A program made the position numbers and the translations under genes. From contig NZ_OMWD01000005.1 of assembly GCF_900314695.1 (NCBI RefSeq), forward strand, positions 1 through 64,000: DNA of 64,000 nt, in the 5' to 3' direction. Every line of letters begins with the position of its first letter. Position 1 is the stretch's first letter. The stretch is from an uncultured Methanobrevibacter sp. (GTDB lineage Archaea > Methanobacteriota > Methanobacteria > Methanobacteriales > Methanobacteriaceae). Shown in pieces: positions 8,120-15,879 of this stretch. Under the pieces are notes generated by a model. That model was not told the DNA's origin and searched no databases. It saw only the letters and a list, made by a program, of their open reading frames with translations.

Positions 8120-8509
8120 TTGGAAAAACAAAGTAAATATTTAATAATTATACTTTTGGCCTTTGTAGTATGCATTAGTGTTTTCTGGTACCAATATAAT
8201 AATAATGTTTCAACATTTATAATGATTAATGAGACAGAAGTGGCTCAAAATGGAAGCTTTTCAGGGATGTTGGTGGATGCTTATGGTCAGGGTGTAGCAA
8301 ACAAGACAATAACTTATCATAAGCCAGGTTATCAAATGGGAACTTTGGTTGATGTAACAACAAAGGATGATGGTAGTTTTACAATTGATAATGCACAATA
8401 TCTAGCCAATGCAAGTGATGGAAACTATTATGGTGATTTCACATTTGCTGGTGATGGTAAATACAAGGAATGCAGATATGAAGGTAATGTTACTGTCGTT
8501 GCCAAGTGA
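8120..8509 (+). CDS. Membrane-anchored protein with one Ig-like/carboxypeptidase-regulatory-like domain
   Basis: 129 residues. An N-terminal hydrophobic helix (about residues 7-24) anchors a roughly 100-residue outer domain with the pattern of beta-sandwich Ig-like folds: FSGMLVDAYGQGVANKTITY, then TKDDGSFTID and FAGDGKYKEC. The TTG start is supported by AAGGTGAT four bases before it. The same kind of domain occurs at the C-termini of the large surface proteins in this window, so a cell-surface role is likely. No enzyme motif is visible. Confidence 0.65.
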   Translation: MEKQSKYLIIILLAFVVCISVFWYQYNNNVSTFIMINETEVAQNGSFSGMLVDAYGQGVANKTITYHKPGYQMGTLVDVTTKDDGSFTIDNAQYLANASDGNYYGDFTFAGDGKYKECRYEGNVTVVAK

Positions 8510-8514
8510 AATCA

Positions 8515-8850
8515 TGTCATGTCGGCTTAAGCACTTTATCTTAAATGTGCAAGAATACCAGGACTTCCTTAAGTCATGATGAATTGCACTAATGTAGGCA
8601 CTACTTTTCTAATGCTTTTTGATGAAATTTAAATAATAAGATAACAAAAATAATAAATGACAATGATAAAATCAAATTAAACTTTTTCAAAGATGACCAA
8701 GTTTAAAAAGCAATATTAATTAAATATTTCTGAACCTTTGGGGCAATGGGGATTGCACGGTAATCCTATACTCATAAGAGTATACGGCTCGTGAAGTAAG
8801 AATCCTCAAATCTATAAAGTTGAGGTAGTTCAATTCAAGTTCGGATGGTT
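8515..8850 (+). mobile_element. Decayed IS200/IS605-type element end (TnpB tail plus right-end hairpin)
   Basis: This 378-base gap holds no intact gene. An open frame at 8720-8794 ends in TGA and looks like a TnpB C-terminal tail. It is followed at once by AGTAAGAATCC, a stem CCTCAA/TTGAGG (8804-8825), then GGTAGTTCAA. That order resembles the right end, or omega-RNA scaffold, of IS605-family elements. Near 8515-8600 are further inverted segments (CTTAAG and CATG pairs; GCAC/GTGC) that could be left-end remains. This is recognised by pattern only, with no alignment. Confidence 0.5.
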
Positions 8851-8887
8851 AAATATCAATATTTAGTGAGATAAAGGGAATGGCATT

Positions 8888-9664
8888 ATGAGTATAGAAA
8901 AAGATCAAAATGAAACAGTAACTGGAAGAATCAGAAAGATGTTTTCATTATCAGAGGATTCGGCATCATATAAGGAAATCCGCACACGTCTCTTGGATGG
9001 TGGGCAAGTTACCGGAACAAATATGTGTGTTCTTGTATGTGCAATGGTAATTGCTTCTGTTGGTCTCAATATGAGTTCAACAGCAGTGATAATTGGTGCA
9101 ATGCTGATATCACCTATAATGGGAAGTATTCTTGCTTCCGCATATGCAACAGTGTCTGGAGATTATCCTCTTCTTCGAAAACATGCGTTGGGTTTTGGTG
9201 TGCAGATTGTAATCAGTGTTTCTGCAGCAATGATTTATTTTTTCCTCTCTCCGGTTAAAGAACCAACAGTAGAATTGCTTGCAAGAACATCCCCTACTTT
9301 TTTTGATGTTCTAATAGCATTCTTTGGTGGACTTGCAGGAATCATCGGACAAACTCGTGATGACAAAGTGAATACTGTTGTTCCAGGTGTTGCAATTGCA
9401 ACTGCTCTTATGCCGCCTTTATGTACCTGTGGCTATTCGATTGCAAATGGAAGATGGGATATGCTCCTTGGAGCAGGATATCTATTTATTCTCAATGCTT
9501 ATTTCATTTTCTTGTCAGCGGGAATTATTCTTAGTGTTTTGAAAATTCCAAAAAATAAGGATATTACACAAAAACAATGGAAAATACTTCGTTGGAGAAT
9601 GGTCCGTAATACTATTATCATTGCGTTACCAAGTATCATTGCGGTTTATGCGATGATTCAATAG
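8888..9664 (+). CDS. DUF389 membrane protein
   Basis: 258 residues with six or so hydrophobic segments. The core has the DUF389 signatures: a polar N-terminus, MVIASVGLNMSSTAVIIGAMLISPIMGSI (about residues 53-80), and TVVPGVAIATALMPPLCTCG near residue 175. DUF389 proteins are conserved in bacteria and archaea without an assigned substrate. The gene lies directly downstream of the decayed IS605-type end, so part of its promoter may derive from that element. Confidence 0.85.
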   Translation: MSIEKDQNETVTGRIRKMFSLSEDSASYKEIRTRLLDGGQVTGTNMCVLVCAMVIASVGLNMSSTAVIIGAMLISPIMGSILASAYATVSGDYPLLRKHALGFGVQIVISVSAAMIYFFLSPVKEPTVELLARTSPTFFDVLIAFFGGLAGIIGQTRDDKVNTVVPGVAIATALMPPLCTCGYSIANGRWDMLLGAGYLFILNAYFIFLSAGIILSVLKIPKNKDITQKQWKILRWRMVRNTIIIALPSIIAVYAMIQ

Positions 9665-9773
9665 TACTGTATTTTGGATTACTTTCAGGTTAACAACTAA
9701 TGTTAACTTATTTTCTTTTTTTTCTTTGGCAAAATGATAATTTTTTTAATACATTAAGTCAATATTTTTAATC

Positions 9774-10712
9774 ATGAAAAGGATTTTTAAATTCATTGAA
9801 AAATATTTTTTCATAATAGTCTTGCTGGCTGTTGTTATTTCTTTAATTTATCCAAATGCATTTCTATGGGTTTTAGGTAATTTCAATGGCATAAATATAT
9901 TGAATTTGCTTTTGGGTATAGTTCTTTTTACAATGGGAACTACTTTAAAATTAGGGGACTTTGTTAATGTATTTAAAAATCCAAAAGAGATTACTGTGGG
10001 TATTTCGGCACAATATGTTATAATGCCTATTATTGCATTTCTTCTTGCAAGAGTCTTCTCTTTAAATGATGCATTAACAGTCGGGCTTATTTTAGTCGGA
10101 ACTGTGCCTGGAGGAACTGCTTCAGATGTCATCACATTTCTTTCCAAGGGGGATGTGGCATTATCTGTGTCTTTAACTGCAGTGTCTACTGTTATTTCAC
10201 CAATTTTAACTCCATTGATTACTTTATTGCTAATAGGCAATCAAATTAATTTCAATCCTGTTGACATGTTTATTTCAATTATTGAAATTGTCATTATTCC
10301 AATTATTTTAGGAATACTGTTAAATTACAGATTCCCTGATTTCTGTGAGAAGTTGAAAGATTATTTACCAGGAATATCTTCAATTGTAATTTGTTTGATT
10401 GTTGCAGGTGTAATTGGTGTTAACAAACAAGCTATCTTGACATCTTCTGCAATAATAATTATTGTTATTGTTCTGCAATATTTCCTTGCAATGTTTATTG
10501 GATTTGGAGTTGGCTATTTGGCGGGAATGGATAAGAAACAGATTATTACTGTGGCCATTGAGTTGGCTTTTCAAAATTCTGGATTGTCTACAGGTCTTGC
10601 AAAGACTCATTTTCCAAACTTGTCTCAAGCAACGGTTCCGGGTGCACTCTATTCTGTTTGGCAGAATCTTGCAGGATCAATTCTTGCATATGTATTTAGA
10701 AGATATCTATGA
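9774..10712 (+). CDS. Bile acid:sodium symporter family transporter
   Basis: 312 residues with about nine or ten helices. Family features are FTMGTTLKLGDF near residue 60, TVPGGTASDVITFLSKGDVALSVSLTAVSTVISP around residues 112-144, and a late ELAFQNSGLSTGLA, the crossover helix that forms the sodium sites. Microbial members carry organic anions such as pantoate or keto acids; the substrate here is unknown. The ATG is close to a T-rich upstream region with no obvious ribosome binding site. Confidence 0.88.
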   Translation: MKRIFKFIEKYFFIIVLLAVVISLIYPNAFLWVLGNFNGINILNLLLGIVLFTMGTTLKLGDFVNVFKNPKEITVGISAQYVIMPIIAFLLARVFSLNDALTVGLILVGTVPGGTASDVITFLSKGDVALSVSLTAVSTVISPILTPLITLLLIGNQINFNPVDMFISIIEIVIIPIILGILLNYRFPDFCEKLKDYLPGISSIVICLIVAGVIGVNKQAILTSSAIIIIVIVLQYFLAMFIGFGVGYLAGMDKKQIITVAIELAFQNSGLSTGLAKTHFPNLSQATVPGALYSVWQNLAGSILAYVFRRYL

Positions 10713-10908
10713 TTTGTTTTTGTTGATTTTTTAGATAATTTTAAGTCTTAAACATTCATTTCATTATTCGGAATCATTTTCATCAAAAAAACTTTATTAC
10801 GATTAAATTATAAATATTATATTTAGCATTTATTTCAATAGTCTTTTTTTTTTGCTGTTGTCATATAATTGCGGACAATATTTTTTAATAATTAAAAGGA
10901 GATTGATT

Positions 10909-11409
10909 ATGAATTATATGAAAGTTCTTGGAATTTTATATATAATATTGGGTATAATTTTCATGGTTTGCCCAATAGTTAGTGCAGAAGTGGTGTCTCT
11001 GATTGCAGGAATATCATTGATGGCATTTGGATTCGCCGCTATTATTGATGGATTTTCTGCACAGAGTCGAGCGACACATCTTTCAGCACTTAAAATATTG
11101 CTTGGAATTTGTGCAGTAATATTTGGATTACTATTTGTTTATAAAATAGACGCATTATCTTTCCTCGTTGCATTCCAATTTTATTTAATTTCATTTGTAA
11201 TGATATTGATTGGTATAATTGGTGTTTTGTTAGAATCCGAAACAATGTCAAAAGTTGCAGCTGCTTTGATTTTCATCTTAGGTATAATATCTTTTTTCAT
11301 TGCAACATTCGCAATCGCACAACCGTTATATACTGCAATTCTAGTTGGAATATGTCTGATTATGGAAGGTATAATTTGTTTTGCAACAGATGTTACTGAA
11401 ATAAACTAA
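10909..11409 (+). CDS. HdeD/DUF308-type membrane protein
   Basis: 166 residues with six hydrophobic segments in three pairs, the HdeD/DUF308 architecture: YIILGIIFMVCP, SLMAFGFAAIIDGF, KILLGICAVIFG, MILIGIIGVLLE, ALIFILGIISFF and AILVGICLIMEGI. HdeD is linked to acid resistance in enterobacteria; its role here is not known. The ATG at 10909 follows AAAAGGAG by about 6 bases; the reading frame upstream of it is not coding. Confidence 0.75.
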   Translation: MNYMKVLGILYIILGIIFMVCPIVSAEVVSLIAGISLMAFGFAAIIDGFSAQSRATHLSALKILLGICAVIFGLLFVYKIDALSFLVAFQFYLISFVMILIGIIGVLLESETMSKVAAALIFILGIISFFIATFAIAQPLYTAILVGICLIMEGIICFATDVTEIN

Positions 11410-11416
11410 TTTCGTG

Positions 11417-11446
11417 TTGAACCTCCCTCTGGAAGGGAGGATTCAA
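11417..11446. terminator. Strong hairpin at the convergent gene boundary
   Basis: TTGAA-CCTCCCT pairs with AGGGAGG-A-TTCAA around CTGGA, giving 12 pairs with one bulge; A-rich sequence follows. It stands just after the DUF308 stop. Confidence 0.6.
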
Positions 11447-11496
11447 AAACACTTTGAAATGCCTCAGTCAATGATGTTGGGGATTTTTTAATCATG

Positions 11497-11524
11497 AATT
11501 CTATGCTTTAAAGAGTATAGAATT
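11497..11524. terminator. Second hairpin, at the end of the aldo/keto reductase gene
   Basis: AATTCTAT (11497-11504) pairs with ATAGAATT (11517-11524). It overlaps the stop of the minus-strand gene and probably ends that transcript. Confidence 0.45.
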
Positions 11525-12566
11525 ATCGTACTTTATTTTTTGTATATTTTTGCCATACTTTATCGTCATCACTTGCTGAAACCTTATTGTCAGCCATTAC
11601 TCCAACCAGATCATGGGCTATGTAAGGTTCTTCAAGATAATTCATGTCTTTTGAGGATAATTTTAAATTCACTGCATTAACTGCACCATCTACATGATGC
11701 ATTTTAGTTGCACCGACTATAGGTGAGGTAACTTTTTCTAAAAGCCAAGCAAGTGAAACTTCAGTCATTGAAACATCATATTTTTCTGATATTTCATTTA
11801 CTCTTCTGATTATTTCTAAATCTTGTGTTTCTGTGTTTTGATATTTCAGTTTTGCATAGAAATCTTCCTGTAATCTTTTAGAATCTTCACCAGGCAACCT
11901 TGAGAGCCTTCCGGATGCAAGTGCGCTGTATGGGGTTAATGCAATATTGTCAGTTTTACATAATGGGAGCATTTCACGCTCTTCTTCACGAAAAATTAGA
12001 TTGTAATGGCCTTGAATGGATACAAATTTACTAAAATCATTTATTTCAGCTAAGGCATTTGCTTTTGCAAGTTGCCAAGCGAAACAATTGGAAATACCAA
12101 TATATCTAACCTTTCCTTCTTCAATCACTTCGTTTAGACCTTCCAGAATATCATAAAGGGGAGTATTGTAATCCCACATGTGATAAATGTATAAGTCTAT
12201 ATAATCCATTTGAAGATTGTCCAGGCTTTTGTTTACAAGATTATGGATATGTTGCTGACCTGAAACATTGTTTTTAATGTCTTCTTCAGTTCTAGGCAGG
12301 AATTTGGTTGCAATTACAATATCTTCACGATTGGCATGCTCGTCAATTGCTTTTCCAAGATATTGTTCAGAAGTGCCGTTCTGATAACCGATTGCGGTAT
12401 CATAAAAAGTTATTCCATTCTCCAATCCTTTTTTAATCACTTCAATTGATTCTTTTTCCGGTAATGTCCAGGTATGCATTCCTATTGTTGGATCGCCAAA
12501 ACCCATACATCCCATACACACTCGACTAACATTAAGGTTTGAATTTCCAAGTTTAATATATTTCAT
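11523..12566 (-). CDS. Aldo/keto reductase
   Basis: 347 residues. All four catalytic residues of the family are visible: Asp and Tyr in FYDTAIGYQNG (about residue 55), Lys in ATKF (about 86) and His in LYIYHMWD (about 127). NADP-binding motifs SNCFAWQ and the late SPIVGATK segment are present. It would reduce an aldehyde or ketone with NAD(P)H in the cytoplasm; the substrate is unknown. It is the single gene of its transcript, with no clear ribosome binding site. Confidence 0.92.
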   Translation of the reverse strand: MKYIKLGNSNLNVSRVCMGCMGFGDPTIGMHTWTLPEKESIEVIKKGLENGITFYDTAIGYQNGTSEQYLGKAIDEHANREDIVIATKFLPRTEEDIKNNVSGQQHIHNLVNKSLDNLQMDYIDLYIYHMWDYNTPLYDILEGLNEVIEEGKVRYIGISNCFAWQLAKANALAEINDFSKFVSIQGHYNLIFREEEREMLPLCKTDNIALTPYSALASGRLSRLPGEDSKRLQEDFYAKLKYQNTETQDLEIIRRVNEISEKYDVSMTEVSLAWLLEKVTSPIVGATKMHHVDGAVNAVNLKLSSKDMNYLEEPYIAHDLVGVMADNKVSASDDDKVWQKYTKNKVR

Positions 12567-12624
12567 GATTATTATTTTTTAAGAAATTACTTTAAAAACA
12601 TTGTTAATTAAATTTTTACCAAAA

Positions 12625-14076
12625 TCATGATTTAGGGTTCAATTTGGTAAATGCAGCAGAAAATCCAACAATGATGATTGTAATGATTATATCCACTATT
12701 ATTTCAAATGAGTTATTATTATTAAATAAGTCTACTAGTCCAAATGCCCAAATACCAATTAATAGGATAGGTAATAAATATTTTAATGTGAAAATCCATG
12801 TTTTTCCAACTTTTAAAGTTGAAAATTCATTCAATACTGGAATGACTTTTTCAACACCATAAAACCATCCGAAGATTATGACTTGAGCACCGATTAAGAT
12901 TAATATTCCAAAATTATTTACAAATATATCCACTATTTCCACTAAATAACTGCTGATTCCTGTTGAAAAAAGAATGGCGCCTGCACATGCAACAATTGTA
13001 AGTATTGTAACTCCTTTTTTCCGGCTCCATCCAAATTTATCACATAAGGATGAAAGCAAAGGTTCAAAGAGTGCAAAAGAAGATGTAAATCCGGCAAACA
13101 ATATGGATAAAAATAATAATGGGGCAATAATATGTCCCATCATTCCCATTGTGTTGAATATCTGTGGGAATATGATAAATATCAATCCTGTACCTTCACT
13201 AATTAGTTCATCCATAGGTATTGAAGAGTTTAAAGACATATATCCAAGTATTGAAAATACTCCAAAAGCTATGAAAATCTCATATAATGTGTTTGTAACA
13301 ACAACAATCAACACTTCATCCACCAATTTAGTATTTTTAGGCAGATAACTTGAATATGTATATACCATTGCCTGTCCAATGCTTAAAGTAAATATGGTTT
13401 GCCCAAATGCTGCAAGCCAAACATTTATGTTTAAAAGTGCTGACCAATTTGGGTTAAGCAATGTGGTTACTCCCATGTGAAAACCGGGTAAAGTAAATGC
13501 ATAAACAAGAATAAAAATCATTATGATAAATAATAATGGCATTAAAATGGTAGATAGTTTACCGATTCCCTTATCTACATCTTTAATAGATACTGCCCAA
13601 AAGATTGCCCATAATATTAATGTACAAATAAGTGTGGGCAATATTATTGTAGTTGAGGAGGATAAATTTGAACTTCCTCCAACATAACTTGTAAAAAATG
13701 ATGAGGGGTCATTTCCCCATCCAAAATTAAAGCTATTTAACAGATATGCAAAGTCCCAACCTAAAATAACCATATAATAAATCACGACGATGAATACAGA
13801 TAAAACCACCATCCATGCTATAATTTCAAATTCAGGACGAATATTGTACATTAAATTGGAAAAACTTCTTTTAAAACTAAATCCCAGTCCATATTCTAAA
13901 ATTAAAAAGGGAATTCCCATAATTAAAATTGCAACTATATATGGTATAAAAAAAGAACCTCCTCCATTGGAATACAGTACATAACTGAATCTCCAGATAT
14001 TTCCTATTCCTATGGTTAGGCCTATCATGGCTATTACGAATGTTAATATTGAATTCCATTGAGAGTTTTTGTTCAT
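12625..14076 (-). CDS. Sodium-dependent neurotransmitter-symporter (NSS) family transporter
   Basis: 483 residues and about 12 helices, as in LeuT. The first helix has the family signature GLTIGIGNIWRFSYVLYSNGGG with the following FFIPY. The protein would import an amino acid or similar substrate with sodium. It lies 58 bases upstream of the aldo/keto reductase on the same strand, without evidence of a shared job. Confidence 0.92.
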   Translation of the reverse strand: MNKNSQWNSILTFVIAMIGLTIGIGNIWRFSYVLYSNGGGSFFIPYIVAILIMGIPFLILEYGLGFSFKRSFSNLMYNIRPEFEIIAWMVVLSVFIVVIYYMVILGWDFAYLLNSFNFGWGNDPSSFFTSYVGGSSNLSSSTTIILPTLICTLILWAIFWAVSIKDVDKGIGKLSTILMPLLFIIMIFILVYAFTLPGFHMGVTTLLNPNWSALLNINVWLAAFGQTIFTLSIGQAMVYTYSSYLPKNTKLVDEVLIVVVTNTLYEIFIAFGVFSILGYMSLNSSIPMDELISEGTGLIFIIFPQIFNTMGMMGHIIAPLLFLSILFAGFTSSFALFEPLLSSLCDKFGWSRKKGVTILTIVACAGAILFSTGISSYLVEIVDIFVNNFGILILIGAQVIIFGWFYGVEKVIPVLNEFSTLKVGKTWIFTLKYLLPILLIGIWAFGLVDLFNNNNSFEIIVDIIITIIIVGFSAAFTKLNPKS

Positions 14077-14245
14077 TTTTTTCCATCTTCGTTAATGGGG
14101 GTTGTTGTATTCTTTTTAAAAATATTGCAATAATATGTTTTATTGGTGAGGTTATTTATAATTTTTCAACTTGTATATAATTAGTATAATATTATTATCC
14201 AACTTATTTAAGTCGGAAAGGGGTCAATGATGATTAGTTATGAGA

Positions 14246-15646
14246 TTATGTATTTAAATTTGAATTTTTAATTTTGTCCTTATCATCAATAAATATTATA
14301 GTCAAAATAAGCATGACAATATGTAGAATAAGTAAAATCAATGAAGTCTGATTGAATGCCACAACTGAAGCGGAATTGTGGCCTATTGCACCTCCAGCCA
14401 AAATAGCCACTATAACAACTACCATTGATGAGCCGATTGCAGCAAAAATCTGTCTTAATGTATTGTTGACTGCAGTTCCATCCTCGACTTTATCTGATAC
14501 CATTGTCAAAGTCCATGTTGTGGCGGGCATCAGAGCCAAACCTACTCCAATATAACGGATTGACTGAGTTATGGTCATAAATTCAAATGAAGAGTCCTGA
14601 GTATAGAACATCATGGCTGCGAATCCTATTATGGAAATTATGCATCCCATAATAAGAACCTTTTTGATTCCTATTCTATTTGTAAGTAATGGACCTATGA
14701 TATTAAAGACGATTATCAATAATCCGCCCGGCAGGAGTACTGAAGCGGAAAAGATTGCTGAATTGTAAGCTATTCCTTGAATGAATAATGGGAGAAGTGC
14801 GGTGCATCCATTCAGGCATGAATAGAGAATGCAGATAAATATTGTTCCCACCATGAAATAATTGTTTTTGAGTATGGATAAGTTAATCAAAGGCTTATTT
14901 AATTTTGATTGGCATTTTACAAATAGAATTAAAGTTATAATTCCGATTATTATTGGCAAAATTACCATGTAATGTGTAAATCCATAATCAGCAACATTTG
15001 TAAAACCAAGCATTATGCCTGCACATCCAATTATGGACAATACAACAGACAAATAGTCAAGAGGATAATCTTCAGTAGGAGTATCGTCTTTTACAAATAC
15101 TACTCCTAAAACCAAAAGGATTATTGTGGCTATTGTGAAAAATGAGAACAATTCTCTCCAGCCATATAAAGCTATGACGAATCCTCCTAAAAAAGAACCA
15201 ATGACTGGAGCTATTGCAATTACCAAACCATAAAGTCCCATATATGTCTGCCATTTTTCTTCAGGCATGGATCTCAAGAGCAAAATTTGAACATATGGCA
15301 TTACAATACCGTTTCCAATAGCCTGGAGAATCCTACCAATAATCAAAACAATTAGGGAAGTTGAAAAATAACATATGATTGACCCTATGAGGAATATAAA
15401 CAATGAAAAGAAGAATATTGATCTTGCACTAAATCTGCGTGATATAAAAGCACTTAATGGAATCATGACTCCAACAACAAGTAGAAATGCTGAATAGGAC
15501 CACTGTGCTTGTGTTGATGAGACGGAAAAGTCACTCATTAAATAAACGAAACCTGTTGTAATAATCGATTGGGCTATACATACTAAGCTTGAAGCTAAAA
15601 TGAACAAGACCAACAGTTGCATCTTATTGTTTAATTGGATATTCAT
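14246..15646 (-). CDS. MFS drug-resistance-type transporter (DHA2 family, about 14 helices)
   Basis: 466 residues. The N-terminal FVYLMSDFSVSSTQAQW and VMIPLSAFISRRFSARS, then GRILQAIGNGIVMPYVQILLLRSMPEEKWQTYMGLYGLVIAIAPVIGS (motifs A and C region) are typical of DHA2 multidrug exporters. The length fits 14 transmembrane segments. The start ATG follows GGTGAAAAA. It probably exports toxic or metabolic compounds with proton antiport; the substrate is not readable. Confidence 0.9.
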   Translation of the reverse strand: MNIQLNNKMQLLVLFILASSLVCIAQSIITTGFVYLMSDFSVSSTQAQWSYSAFLLVVGVMIPLSAFISRRFSARSIFFFSLFIFLIGSIICYFSTSLIVLIIGRILQAIGNGIVMPYVQILLLRSMPEEKWQTYMGLYGLVIAIAPVIGSFLGGFVIALYGWRELFSFFTIATIILLVLGVVFVKDDTPTEDYPLDYLSVVLSIIGCAGIMLGFTNVADYGFTHYMVILPIIIGIITLILFVKCQSKLNKPLINLSILKNNYFMVGTIFICILYSCLNGCTALLPLFIQGIAYNSAIFSASVLLPGGLLIIVFNIIGPLLTNRIGIKKVLIMGCIISIIGFAAMMFYTQDSSFEFMTITQSIRYIGVGLALMPATTWTLTMVSDKVEDGTAVNNTLRQIFAAIGSSMVVVIVAILAGGAIGHNSASVVAFNQTSLILLILHIVMLILTIIFIDDKDKIKNSNLNT

Positions 15647-15879
15647 TTTTTCACCAAATTGTATTGTAATTATTTTTCTATTTGGGCTTTATTTATAATT
15701 TTGGGATTTTTTTTTTGAAATGTGTTTAAAAGGAATGAAAAGGAATATTTGTTAGATTTGAATGTCATTACAAGTAGTATTTTTTTAATTGATGATGTGA
15801 TAACCAATATTTTTTTATATAATCTTGAACAGAAATTTAAGTATTGATTAAATTATTATCAATTTGAGGAGGTATTTTT

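Noticed and set aside
11417..11446. The minus-strand GAATCC...GGTTCAA hairpin as another IS605 right end
   Set aside because: It lacks the TAGTTC element and any TnpB remnant, and lies exactly between convergent genes. Terminator preferred.
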